Assembly: GCF_016786355.1 (NCBI RefSeq)
Contig: NZ_JADWYX010000001.1
Span: 62,001 to 126,000, forward strand
From: Frankia sp. AgB1.9
GTDB taxonomy: Bacteria; Actinomycetota; Actinomycetes; Frankiales; Frankiaceae
Reading direction: 5' to 3'
DNA length: 64,000 bases
Position numbers and translations under genes: made by a program. Shown one piece after another: positions 9,993-18,490 of this stretch (the first letter of the stretch is position 1; every line of letters begins with the position of its first letter). The notes below the pieces were generated by a model. That model was not told where the DNA came from. It was given only the letters and a program-made list of their open reading frames with translations, and ran no database searches.

Positions 9993-10261
9993 CCCATTCC
10001 GCGGCCGGAGACACAGTGCGGAGGATATCTAGCCGATCACGCCCTGCACAGCCTGTCTGGCCGGAACAGTCCTCAAGCGGGCTATCGCTCGGCCCTACCG
10101 GGCATTGGTCGATCTTGCGGGCGGTGACGTCGATGGGCCTGGGCCGGTCGGGCATCAGGAAGCTGACTGCGACGGTGCGGGACGGGTCGGTCGGAGCGTG
10201 ACAGCGCGACTACTCTTGTGCAAACTGCCGCCCGTTGCTGGCCAGGTGAGGTGAGTCGCCG

Positions 10262-11605
10262 TTGCCCGGTCTCGTGGACCCGCGTTTCGGGCCGAGGATG
10301 CGTGAGCTGCGGGAGTCGCGGGGTCTGTCCTTGCGAACGTTGGCGGTGCGGGCGTTCACGAGTAAGACCCAGTTGCAGGCGTTCGAGACTGGCAAGGATC
10401 GGCCCAGCGCGAAGACGGTGCAGCACATCGACGACGCGCTCGACGCGCGTGGCGAGCTGGTCGCTCTGGCGTCCGACGATGCTCGCACCGACGTAACGGT
10501 GCGGTCGTCTGCCGGCGGGTTGGAGTTCCCGGCGCACTGGATGGACGCCGTCGATGCGGCGGCGACGCTGTTTCGACGAGACGTCGAACAGCGGGCTCGT
10601 GCCCGCGGGTCGGGGTTCGACGCCGGGGCGTATGCGAAGCCGGTGATGCGTTGGTTGACGGCTCCGTTCGACGAGCGGCCTCGGGGCGCTGGTCGACGGC
10701 CGGTCGGCGCTCCGGACGTCGAGATCGTTCACCGGGCGACCGGGATGTTCCGGGAGCTGGACAACCAGTACGGCGGAGGGTCTGTCCGGGAGCTGGTAAC
10801 GCGTTTCCTCGATGCCGAGGTCGCGCCGCTCCTGCGGGACGGCCGGTTCGATGAGCCGGTGGGGTCGGCGTTGTTGTCAGCGGCGGCGGAGCTGACGCAG
10901 CTGGCTGGTTGGACGTCGTACGACGCGGGGCTACACGGCCTCGGACAGCGGTACCTGGTCCAGGCGTTGCGCCTAGCGTTGGCGGCTGCGGACCTTCCGC
11001 TCGGCGCGGAGATCATCGCGGCGATGAGTCATCAGGCGTCGTATCTCGGTGCCGCTGAGGAGGCGGTGGACCTTGCCCGAGCCGCAGCGCGGACCGCGGC
11101 GGATGCCGGGGTGGTGGCGATCGCGGCCGAGGCCGCCGTCCTGGAAGCACATGGTCTGGCGCTGCAGGGTGAGGAGCGGTTGTGCGCTGTTGCTCTGGAC
11201 CGTGCCCAGCATGCCCTTGACCGGGCCGACCGCACAGCCGATCCGAAGTGGATCGGGTATTTCGACGAGGCGTATCTGTCGGCCCGGTTCGGGCACTGCT
11301 TCGCCGCGCTGGGTCGGGGCGACCTGGCGCAGCGGTTTGCCGAACGCTCGTTGGAAATGGACGGCCGATACGTCCGGGGACGGCAGTTCAACCTCGCGCT
11401 ACTGGCCCGCGCGCACGCCCAGGCTGGTGAGGTCGAGCAGGCGGCGACGGTCGGCATCGAGGCGGCCGCCGCAGCCGCGGGGTTGAGGTCGGCGCGTTCA
11501 GAGGACTATCTGCGGGATCTTGCCCGGCGGCTCGCCCCGCACGCGGGCCTCCCGGCGGTCGACGCTTTCACTGAGCGGCTGGCTCCGGTCAGGGCGGCGG
11601 GTTAG
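10262..11605 (+). CDS. XRE-family regulator with helical C-terminal repeats
   Basis: 447 residues with a TTG start; GGTGAGG is about 12 nt upstream. The N-terminal 60 residues form an XRE helix-turn-helix (MRELRESRGLSLRTLAVRAF, then SKTQLQAFETG). The rest is an Ala-rich all-helical region that resembles the TPR-like domains of large actinobacterial XRE regulators. Such proteins often sit beside NUDIX hydrolases, DUF397 proteins and natural-product genes. It is divergent from the kinase operon and converges with the NUDIX gene (4-nt overlap of ends). It could control the DISARM-like operon, the lanthipeptide operon or both; the sequence does not decide. Confidence 0.8.
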   Translation: MPGLVDPRFGPRMRELRESRGLSLRTLAVRAFTSKTQLQAFETGKDRPSAKTVQHIDDALDARGELVALASDDARTDVTVRSSAGGLEFPAHWMDAVDAAATLFRRDVEQRARARGSGFDAGAYAKPVMRWLTAPFDERPRGAGRRPVGAPDVEIVHRATGMFRELDNQYGGGSVRELVTRFLDAEVAPLLRDGRFDEPVGSALLSAAAELTQLAGWTSYDAGLHGLGQRYLVQALRLALAAADLPLGAEIIAAMSHQASYLGAAEEAVDLARAAARTAADAGVVAIAAEAAVLEAHGLALQGEERLCAVALDRAQHALDRADRTADPKWIGYFDEAYLSARFGHCFAALGRGDLAQRFAERSLEMDGRYVRGRQFNLALLARAHAQAGEVEQAATVGIEAAAAAAGLRSARSEDYLRDLARRLAPHAGLPAVDAFTERLAPVRAAG

Positions 11606-12165
11606 AACTCGCCGTTGGCTTTCGCGAGCAGTGTCGCGAGGACTCCGGCTACGGACCCGGCGCCGACGATCTCGCCTTGGACGACGCGGCTGTAGGCCTC
11701 GGAGAGCGGGACCCAGCCGACCTTCGCGGTCTCGTTGATGTCGGGGGCCTGGCCGGTGGGGTCGGCGCCGCGGGCGAGGAAGACGAGGTTCTGCTGGTCG
11801 ATCGTGCCCACGGCAGGTTGGAAGGAGACGAGCTCGCGCATGTTGCGGGGGCGCCAGCCGGTCTCTTCCTCGACTTCGCGGGCGGCGCAGGCGGCGGGGT
11901 CCTCGTCGGGGTCGAGGTAGCCGCCGGGCAGCTCCCACACCCATTTGTCGAGGATGAAGCGGTGGCGCCACATCATCAGGACCCGCTCGTCGTCGTCCAG
12001 GACGACGACGACCGCGGCGCGCGGAAGGCGCAGCACGTACTGCTCGAAGCGCACCCCGTCGGGTAGCTCGACGTCGGCGATGCTGAGCACCGCTCGTCGG
12101 GTGTCATCGACCACCCGCTCCCCGTGAATGATCCATTCGCTGGGCCCGCGGACTTCCGTGGTCAT
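11602..12165 (-). CDS. NUDIX hydrolase
   Basis: 187 residues from the ATG at 12165; the longer frame to 12381 is low-quality sequence and was not used. The NUDIX box is complete, from GGYLDPDED to AAREVEEETGW, with the expected REVEEETGW core that binds the metal. It is related to ADP-ribose pyrophosphatase-type enzymes (DKWVWELPGG). NUDIX enzymes hydrolyse nucleoside diphosphates linked to another group; the substrate cannot be read from sequence. The gene is convergent with the XRE regulator and divergent from the lanthipeptide operon. XRE-NUDIX pairs are common in actinobacteria without a clear role. Confidence 0.88.
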   Translation of the reverse strand: MTTEVRGPSEWIIHGERVVDDTRRAVLSIADVELPDGVRFEQYVLRLPRAAVVVVLDDDERVLMMWRHRFILDKWVWELPGGYLDPDEDPAACAAREVEEETGWRPRNMRELVSFQPAVGTIDQQNLVFLARGADPTGQAPDINETAKVGWVPLSEAYSRVVQGEIVGAGSVAGVLATLLAKANGEF

Positions 12166-12231
12166 GACGCGAAGGCTAGTACCCGACGGCGCCGCCCGTT
12201 GTCGCCAACGTGTCCCGCGGCAGGAACCGCT

Positions 12232-12291
12232 GTCCGGACGGACGCGCGGAAACGTCCGGACGCAGCCGGACACCAAACCTCTTCCCGGACG
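12232..12291. promoter_or_regulatory. Direct repeats upstream of the lanthipeptide operon
   Basis: The nonamer GTCCGGACG occurs at 12232-12240 and again at 12254-12262, exactly 22 bp (two helical turns) apart. A partial third copy (CCCGGACG) follows near 12284-12291. They lie between the divergent NUDIX gene and the first gene of the FxLD operon. Spacing and position suggest a regulator binding site, possibly for the adjacent XRE protein; this is inference. Confidence 0.35.
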
Positions 12292-12368
12292 CATGGCGTA
12301 ACCAGCATGCTCCCGATCGTGGTCACGCATCCAGCGCGACCCCGCCCGATCCGAGGAGGAGGTCCGTC

Positions 12369-12650
12369 GTGCGCCCGGCACATAGATCGGAGGGCACCGT
12401 CGCGACTGGGTGGCAGCGTCCCTCTGTCACCGACGCGAAGGTGGTCGACGCCGTCGAGGCAGCCTGGTGCCATCCCGGCATCGCGGTCGTGCTGCGCGGC
12501 ACGCTCAGCTGCCCGACCACGATCTCCTCGGGCGCGTGGACGGACTTCCTCGCCGCGGTCAAGCGCGGAGAGTACGACCAACTGCCGTCAGCCGAGAGGC
12601 GGCATGCCCAGCCAGCCAATGATCATGTCGAAGGGAGGGCTCGTGACTGA
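12369..12650 (+). CDS. Small DUF397-like protein, first gene of the FxLD operon
   Basis: 93 residues with a GTG start 6 nt after a very strong ribosome site (GAGGAGGAGG, 12352-12362). The C-terminal half (GIAVVLRGT, then SGAWTDFLAAVKRGEYDQ) resembles DUF397, the small actinobacterial domain that usually partners XRE regulators. The end overlaps the methyltransferase start by 8 nt, so it is co-translated with the biosynthetic genes. The N-terminal half matches nothing I recognise. A regulatory partnership with the XRE protein at 10262 is plausible but unproven. Confidence 0.6.
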   Translation: MRPAHRSEGTVATGWQRPSVTDAKVVDAVEAAWCHPGIAVVLRGTLSCPTTISSGAWTDFLAAVKRGEYDQLPSAERRHAQPANDHVEGRARD

Positions 12651-13914
12651 CGCCGAGGTAATTGACGGGCAGGCTGCTCGTCTTCGCAACAAGATCGTCG
12701 ACGATCTCGTGGCCGACGGGACGATCGCCTCGTCGGTGGTCGAGGCCGCGATGCGCCGGGTGCCGAGGGAGGCGTTCGCGCCGGAGGCCGAGCTGAGCGC
12801 GGTCTACCACCCGTGGAACGGGCTGGTGACCAAGCAGGACGCGGGCGGCCGGTCGCTGAGCTCGCTCTCGGCGCCGCATGCGCAGGCGCACATGCTGGAG
12901 CAGGCCCGGATTGCGCCGGGGATGAACGTCCTGGAAGTCGGCTCCGGCGGGATGAACGCCGCCTACCTGGCCGAGCTGGTCGGGCCGTCTGGCCGGGTCG
13001 TCACCGTCGATATCGACGAGTTCGTCACCGGTCGGGCCGCGCGGTTCCTCGCACAGGCCGGCTACCCGGACGTCCACGTGGTGCTCGCCGACGCCGAGGC
13101 CGGTGTGCCGGAGTTCGCCCCCTTTGATCGGGTGCTGGTCACGGTCGGGGCGTGGGATATCCCGCCGGCCTGGCGGGATCAGCTGGTCGAGGGCGGCCGG
13201 CTGGTCGTGCCGTTGCAGGTCATGGGTCTCATGCGCACCGTGGCGTTCGAGAAGGCCAGCGACCGGTTGATCTCCGACTCCGCGAAGCAGTTCGGGTTCG
13301 TCCCGATGCAGGGCGCTGGCGCGCATGACAGCTTCGAGCTGCCCTTGGCCGGGGGAGCGGTGACGCTGGTCTTCGACGAAGGCGCTCCGGCGGATCCGGG
13401 GGCGCTGGCCGGCGTGCTGGACACGGAGCCGCTGGTGGTCGACAGCGGCGCGGGCCTTCGGATGGGCGAGCCGTGGGCGACGATGCAGATGTGGCTGGCC
13501 ACAGCGCTGCCGGGCTTCTGCCGGCTGAGCGTTGACAGCGGGCTGAACGAGGCGCCGACGCGGCCTTTGCCCAGCCGGGCCATTGGGTTCGCGGTCGTCC
13601 AGGCCGGCAGCGCCGCCTACGTTGTGCCCCGCCGGCTCGACGGCGACGACTTCACCCTCGACGTCTACGCCCACGGGCCGAACGCCGCGGGTCTCGCCGT
13701 GACCGTCGCCGAGCAGCTGCGTATCTGGGACCGGGACCATCGTGGCGGCCCGGGACCGCGCTACCTCGTCGTTCCGGCCGCGACCCCGGACGCCGACCTA
13801 CCGGCGGCGGACCGCGTCATCGACAAGACCCACAGCCGGATCGTCCTGTCCTGGCCCCGTCCGGCGGACTCCCTCACGGGCCAGGACGCCGCTCACCAAC
13901 CCCTCCCACAGTAA
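12643..13914 (+). CDS. fxlM: FxLD-system protein methyltransferase (PIMT-like)
   Basis: 423 residues from the GTG at 12643 (GGGAGG just upstream). This is a SAM-dependent methyltransferase related to protein L-isoaspartyl O-methyltransferase. The N-terminus (VPREAFAPE, then AHMLEQARI) and motif I (VLEVGSGG, residue 95) are typical. Members next to FxLD precursors form their own subfamily. Related PIMT-like enzymes in lanthipeptide pathways methylate a core aspartate so that it rearranges through an aspartimide to isoaspartate. The same chemistry is likely here, with Asp39, Asp44 and Asp52 of the precursor as possible targets (inference). The C-terminal domain contains FTLDV at about 337-341, matching the leader motif of the precursor encoded next door. 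Confidence 0.85.
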   Translation: MTDAEVIDGQAARLRNKIVDDLVADGTIASSVVEAAMRRVPREAFAPEAELSAVYHPWNGLVTKQDAGGRSLSSLSAPHAQAHMLEQARIAPGMNVLEVGSGGMNAAYLAELVGPSGRVVTVDIDEFVTGRAARFLAQAGYPDVHVVLADAEAGVPEFAPFDRVLVTVGAWDIPPAWRDQLVEGGRLVVPLQVMGLMRTVAFEKASDRLISDSAKQFGFVPMQGAGAHDSFELPLAGGAVTLVFDEGAPADPGALAGVLDTEPLVVDSGAGLRMGEPWATMQMWLATALPGFCRLSVDSGLNEAPTRPLPSRAIGFAVVQAGSAAYVVPRRLDGDDFTLDVYAHGPNAAGLAVTVAEQLRIWDRDHRGGPGPRYLVVPAATPDADLPAADRVIDKTHSRIVLSWPRPADSLTGQDAAHQPLPQ

Positions 13915-13927
13915 GGACCTGATCTCC

Positions 13928-14125
13928 ATGACCTTCCAGCCCTCCGGCGGCGCCACCGCGCTGCTCGACCGGCCCGTGGACGAGGACGAGTTCACCCTCG
14001 ACGTCCGGGTCATCCTCTCCGCCCGGTCGCCGCTGAGCGGCGACTGCCCGACCAATGACGGTTGCGGTGAGACCTGCAAGGACGGCGCGAGCGCCTGTCA
14101 GTCGGTGGCCAACAACGTGTTCTGA
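13928..14125 (+). CDS. fxlA: FxLD-family lanthipeptide precursor
   Basis: 65-residue precursor peptide. An AAGGA ribosome site precedes the ATG. The acidic leader carries the signature F22-T23-L24-D25 followed by V26, which normally recruits class I LanB enzymes. The core (from about S31) has four cysteines (C40, C46, C50, C57) and Ser/Thr residues at S31, S34, S37, T42, T49, S55 and S59 available for dehydration, so up to four thioether rings are possible. Three core aspartates (39, 44, 52) could be substrates of the PIMT-like methyltransferase. No double-glycine cleavage site is visible, and no protease gene is in the cluster. It is framed by the methyltransferase and LanB genes on the same strand. 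Confidence 0.9.
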   Translation: MTFQPSGGATALLDRPVDEDEFTLDVRVILSARSPLSGDCPTNDGCGETCKDGASACQSVANNVF

Positions 14126-14184
14126 CCGGTGAGGTTCCCGGCCGCTGGCACGCCGGCGGCCGGGCCTCGGCGAAAGGCGAAGTG

Positions 14185-17100
14185 ATGGCGACGGGGGCGG
14201 CAGAGCTGTCCTGGAGCCCGGTCGGGCTGTTGCGGATCACGACCGAACTGGGAGGGCTTGATCTCGCGGAATCCCTGGATCTGTCCCCCACTGCTCCCGT
14301 CGGCCCGCTTCTCGTGTGGCTGACGACGACCTGGAAGCGCGCGGAGATCCGTGAGGCTTTGGTCTCCGCGAGTCCCGCGCTGTGCGCGCAGATCGAGACG
14401 GTCCTCGCCGACAGCGGAGCGGCTCCCGCTCGCGTCCGACGGGTGGCGGCGTCGCTGGCGTCGTACCTGCTTCGCTGGCAGCGCCGGCAGACGCCGTTCG
14501 GCCTGTTCGCCGGGGTCGGCCCCGCGCGGTTCGAGAGCGCGGCGGCGAAGGTTCGCTGCGGCACTGGCCACCGGTACGCGGTCCGGGCGGATGCTGGCTG
14601 GCTCGGTGAGGTGACCGCTCGGCTCGGGCAGTGCCCCGAGTTGGCTGCCCGGATACGGGTCGTGGCCTGCAATGTCATCGTCCGGCGAGGTGGCCGGCTG
14701 ATCGCTCCCGGAGCCGCGCCGGACGCTGGCCCGCCCGGGGAGGCGGCGCTGGAGGTTTCTGTCCGGGCGACCGGCCCCGTGGTCTTCGCTCTTGACGCGG
14801 CGACCGCCCCGGTTCCGCTCGGCGAGCTTCGCGAGCTGCTCGCGTCCCGGTTCCCGGCGGCCAGCGCTGACCAGCTTGATGGGGTCCTTCGCGGCCTGGT
14901 TGACAACCGGTTTCTGATCAGCGCGCTGCGGGTTCCGATCAGTGAATCGGACGCGCTGAGCACCGTCTGCCAGGTCCTCCACGACGCCGACGCTGGAAGC
15001 ATCGCCGAGGTCGCGGACCTGGTCGGCGAGCTGTACGCGATCCGCGACGCCTTGCCCGCGGACCCGGTCGACACCGTCCCGGCCGGAGTCAGCGCACAGA
15101 TGAGCGCCCAGGCCCCTGCGGCGCGGTCACCGCTGCTGATCGACACGGTCGCCGACTGCGAGGCCGACATCCCGCCTGCGGTCGCTCGCGAGATCCGGGA
15201 CGCCGTGACCGTGCTCTATCGCCTTTCGCCCCACCCGTTCGGGCATCCGGCCTGGCGGGAGTACCACACCGCGTTCCGCGCCCGCTACGGCACGGGCGCC
15301 CTGGTCCCGGTCCTCGACCTGGTCGCGGACAGCGGCCTCGGGTTGCCGGCCGGGTTCCTCGGCTCGGCGCGTGAGACGCCGCCACGCCAGCTGAGTGAAC
15401 GTGACGAAAAGGTGATGGCGCTCGTCCAGGAGGCGATGGCCAGCGGCGGTGAACTGCTCGTGACCGACGCGGTGATTGCCGGGCTGTGCGCGGACAGTGG
15501 TGCTGTTCCGGTGCTGCCGCCGCGTACCGAGGTGGCCTTCGAGATCCACGCGGGGACCGTCGCGCAGCTCCAGGCCGGCCGGTTCACGCTGGAGGTCACT
15601 GGCACCCCCCGCCCGGCGAGCAGCATGGCCGCACGACACGCTTACCTGTCGCCACCGGAAGAGTTCGCGGCGGTTCGTCGGACGTTCGAGCCGAGCGAGC
15701 CGGGGCTGGTGGCGGCGCAGTTGTCGTTCGCACCGCGTCGCCAGCGCAGCGAGAACGTCACCCGCAATGGTCGGTGGAGCCCGAAGCTGATTTCCCTCGC
15801 TGAGCATCGGCGGCCTGGTACAGATGTGATCGACCTGTCGGACCTGGCGGTGACGGCCGATGATCAGGGCTTCGGCCTGATCCAGCTCTCGACCGGCGAC
15901 CCGGTCGCGCCTCTGGTGTCGAACGCGCTGGAGGCCAGTGTCCATACGCCGCCGCTGGCCCGGTTCCTCGCCGAGGTGTCGATCGCTACGTGTGCGGTGT
16001 ACGGCTCGTTCTCCTTCGGAGCCGCGTCGCGCCTGCCGTACCTGCCGCGGGTCCGCTACCGGCGCACGATCCTGTCCCCGGCCCGCTGGCTGCTCGACGC
16101 CGCCCAGCTCCCCGGGCGCCGCGCCGCTCCCGCCGAGTGGGAACAGGCCCTGGCTGGCTGGCGGGCGCGCTGGCAGGTCCCGGACCACGTCGCACTTGTC
16201 GAGCACGATCGGCGCCAGCCCGTCGACCTGCGACACCCGGCCCACCGGCACCTATTGCGCAGTCGTCTCCAAAGCGCTGGACGGCTGGAACTGCGCGAGA
16301 CCGCACCGCCCGAGCAACTCGGCTGGATCGGGCGCGCCCACGAACTCCTCTTGCCGCTGACCCGCGTCGAACGGGACGTCGTTCCAGCCTCGCGCAAGCG
16401 TCCATCGTCGCGTCCCGTCCTGGCTGCCGCGCTTCGCCTTCCGGCGGCCTCATCGGTCGTCGCGGCCCGGCTATACGCCCATCCGGAGCGGTTCGACGAC
16501 ATCCTCGCCGATCATCTCCCCGCCCTGGTTCGCAGGCTCTCTGGCGACCCGGCGTGGTGGTTCCATCGGTATCGCAACCTGCAAGACCATCAGAGCGACC
16601 AGTACCTGGCGCTGTTCCTGGACGTCGGTGAACCAGGCGCCTATGCGGCAGCCGCGGGCCAGCTTGCGGACTGGGCCGGCGAACTGCACCGCGGACGGCT
16701 GGCCGCGCAGTTGACCTTCGCCAGCTGGCAGCCACCCACTGGCCGTTACGGTCACGGCGCCGCGCTCGATGCCGCCCTGGGCGTCTTCAGGGCCGACTCG
16801 GCCGCCGCGCTCGCCCAGATCCGCGCCGCCCGCACCGGGACAGATCCCCAGGCGCTGACAGCGCTGAGCTTCCTCGACCTCGCCACGGCGCTCGCCGGCG
16901 ACGCGGCCACCGGGCGGGAGTGGCTGTTGGACACGGTGCCCCAGAGCCACGGCCCTCTCGATCGAGCTCTTCGCTGCCAGGTCATCGCGCTCGCCGAGGG
17001 GCCCGGACCGCTCGCTGAGACGCCCGCGGGCCGTGCGGTGACCGCCGCCTGGCAGGACCGCGCCGCCGCGCTTACCACCTACGCCAGAGAGCTGGTGTCC

Positions 17101-17247
17101 CAGCGTGAGCCCGCTGGCGTGCTCGGGCCGCTGCTGCACCTGCACCACCTGCGGACGCTCGGCGCCGACCCCGACGCCGAGCGCGTCACCGGCCGCCTCG
17201 CCCGAGCGCTGGCACTGCACGCCCAGGCCACCCATGCGAACGGCTGA
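14185..17247 (+). CDS. Class I lanthipeptide dehydratase LanB, full length with C-terminal lyase-type domain
   Basis: About 1020 residues; ATG at 14185 (a GTG lies 3 nt earlier) after an AAAGG ribosome site. The N-terminal lantibiotic dehydratase domain has the hallmark R-QTPFGLFAGVG stretch near residue 102. This domain glutamylates Ser/Thr from glutamyl-tRNA. From about residue 770 there is a SpaB_C-like region (WWFHRYRN near 790), the domain that eliminates glutamate to leave dehydroalanine or dehydrobutyrine. It sits directly after the precursor gene and overlaps the LanC gene by 14 nt. A separate SpaB_C-type protein is encoded two genes downstream, so the cluster carries two copies of that domain. 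A divided labour between them is inferred. Confidence 0.88.
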   Translation: MATGAAELSWSPVGLLRITTELGGLDLAESLDLSPTAPVGPLLVWLTTTWKRAEIREALVSASPALCAQIETVLADSGAAPARVRRVAASLASYLLRWQRRQTPFGLFAGVGPARFESAAAKVRCGTGHRYAVRADAGWLGEVTARLGQCPELAARIRVVACNVIVRRGGRLIAPGAAPDAGPPGEAALEVSVRATGPVVFALDAATAPVPLGELRELLASRFPAASADQLDGVLRGLVDNRFLISALRVPISESDALSTVCQVLHDADAGSIAEVADLVGELYAIRDALPADPVDTVPAGVSAQMSAQAPAARSPLLIDTVADCEADIPPAVAREIRDAVTVLYRLSPHPFGHPAWREYHTAFRARYGTGALVPVLDLVADSGLGLPAGFLGSARETPPRQLSERDEKVMALVQEAMASGGELLVTDAVIAGLCADSGAVPVLPPRTEVAFEIHAGTVAQLQAGRFTLEVTGTPRPASSMAARHAYLSPPEEFAAVRRTFEPSEPGLVAAQLSFAPRRQRSENVTRNGRWSPKLISLAEHRRPGTDVIDLSDLAVTADDQGFGLIQLSTGDPVAPLVSNALEASVHTPPLARFLAEVSIATCAVYGSFSFGAASRLPYLPRVRYRRTILSPARWLLDAAQLPGRRAAPAEWEQALAGWRARWQVPDHVALVEHDRRQPVDLRHPAHRHLLRSRLQSAGRLELRETAPPEQLGWIGRAHELLLPLTRVERDVVPASRKRPSSRPVLAAALRLPAASSVVAARLYAHPERFDDILADHLPALVRRLSGDPAWWFHRYRNLQDHQSDQYLALFLDVGEPGAYAAAAGQLADWAGELHRGRLAAQLTFASWQPPTGRYGHGAALDAALGVFRADSAAALAQIRAARTGTDPQALTALSFLDLATALAGDAATGREWLLDTVPQSHGPLDRALRCQVIALAEGPGPLAETPAGRAVTAAWQDRAAALTTYARELVSQREPAGVLGPLLHLHHLRTLGADPDAERVTGRLARALALHAQATHANG

Positions 17248-18490
17248 CACCACGGCCTCCGGGCTCCCGTCGCAGGCCGACCTCGCGTCCGAGGCTGACC
17301 GTCACCTCCATGAGGTCGGCGCCGTGCCGCCGCGAACCGCCGACGCCCAGACCACCGGAGCGGCGTTGGCCGACGGCACCGCCGGCATCGCGCTGGCACA
17401 CATCGAACGCGCCCGCGCCGGCTTCGAAAGCTGGCATCGAGCCCACCAGTGGATCTGCGCCGCTGCCGCCGCGCCCGTCAGCGACCACGACACCGCCGGG
17501 CTCTTTTTCGGGGCTCCGGCCCTGGCGTTCGTCCTCGATGCGGCAGCCGGCTCTACCGACCGCTACCAGGGCGGGCTCGCCGACCTCGACGCCGCCGTCG
17601 CCCGGCTCGCGCACCGCCGTGCCGCCCAAGCCCTCGCCCGCATCCGGGCCGGCCGGCTCGCGTCGTTCGCCGAGTACGACGTCTTCGGCGGCCTGACCGG
17701 GCTCGGCGCCCTGCTCCTGCGCCGAGCCCCCACCGGCAGCGCGACCGAACAGGTGTTGACCGCCCTCGTCGCACTGACCAGACCGCTGACCGTAGACGGC
17801 GAAACGCTGCCCGGCTGGTGGGTCGACCACGACCCCCACCGCCGACAGACCCTGGCATTCCGCGGCGGCCACGGCAACCTCGGCGCCGCCCACGGGATCA
17901 CCGGTCCGCTCACCCTGCTCAGCCTCGCCGCCCGCAACGGCACCGTCGTCGACGGACAGCTCGACGCCATCGCCACCGTCTGCGACTGGCTCGACGCCTG
18001 GCAGCAGGACTGCGCCGCCGGTCCATGGTGGCCCGAACATCTCGCCCTCGACGAGCTCCGCACCGGGCGCTGCGCCCAACCTCGCTCGGCCCGACCCAGC
18101 TGGTGCTACGGCACGCCCGGCATCACCCGCGCCGGCCAGCTCGCCGCCCTCGCCCTTGGCGACCGCCACCGCCAAGCGGCCTACGAACAGGCCCTGCTCG
18201 CCTGCCTCGACGACCCCACCCAACAGGCCCGCCTCGTAGACCCCGGCCTCTGCCACGGCCAGGCCGGCCTCTTCCAAACCGTCTGGCGAGCCGCCACCGA
18301 TGCCACGACCGGCGATTTGCGCGCCCGACTACCGGCACTCGCCGCCCGTCTCCTGCGAACCGCTCGAACCGCGGACCAGGCCGACCCAGGGTTCCTGACC
18401 GGCGGCGCCGGCATCGCGCTGGCGCTGCACACCGCAGCCACGAACACAGCCCCGCGCTCGGGATGGGACACATGCCTTCTGATCAACTAG
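17234..18490 (+). CDS. Lanthionine synthetase C-family cyclase (LanC)
   Basis: 418 residues from the ATG inside the end of the LanB gene. This is the (alpha/alpha) toroid cyclase that adds cysteine thiols to dehydrated residues. The zinc ligands are visible as WCYG (about 290) and CHG (about 340). The conserved GGHGNLG-AHGI glycine/histidine segment is also present. It is longer at the N-terminus than the usual cyclase core. Overlaps with both neighbours (14 nt and 19 nt) show tight translational coupling, as expected for a LanB-LanC complex at the membrane. Confidence 0.88.
   Translation: MRTADTTASGLPSQADLASEADRHLHEVGAVPPRTADAQTTGAALADGTAGIALAHIERARAGFESWHRAHQWICAAAAAPVSDHDTAGLFFGAPALAFVLDAAAGSTDRYQGGLADLDAAVARLAHRRAAQALARIRAGRLASFAEYDVFGGLTGLGALLLRRAPTGSATEQVLTALVALTRPLTVDGETLPGWWVDHDPHRRQTLAFRGGHGNLGAAHGITGPLTLLSLAARNGTVVDGQLDAIATVCDWLDAWQQDCAAGPWWPEHLALDELRTGRCAQPRSARPSWCYGTPGITRAGQLAALALGDRHRQAAYEQALLACLDDPTQQARLVDPGLCHGQAGLFQTVWRAATDATTGDLRARLPALAARLLRTARTADQADPGFLTGGAGIALALHTAATNTAPRSGWDTCLLIN

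Noticed and set aside
12559-13740. 393-codon minus-strand frame
   Set aside because: Antisense of the FxLD methyltransferase and DUF397-like genes, no recognisable motif.
17449-18471. Long Arg/Pro-rich 5' extension of the stand-alone SpaB_C frame
   Set aside because: This part is an alternate frame of the LanC gene; the real start is the ATG at 18472.
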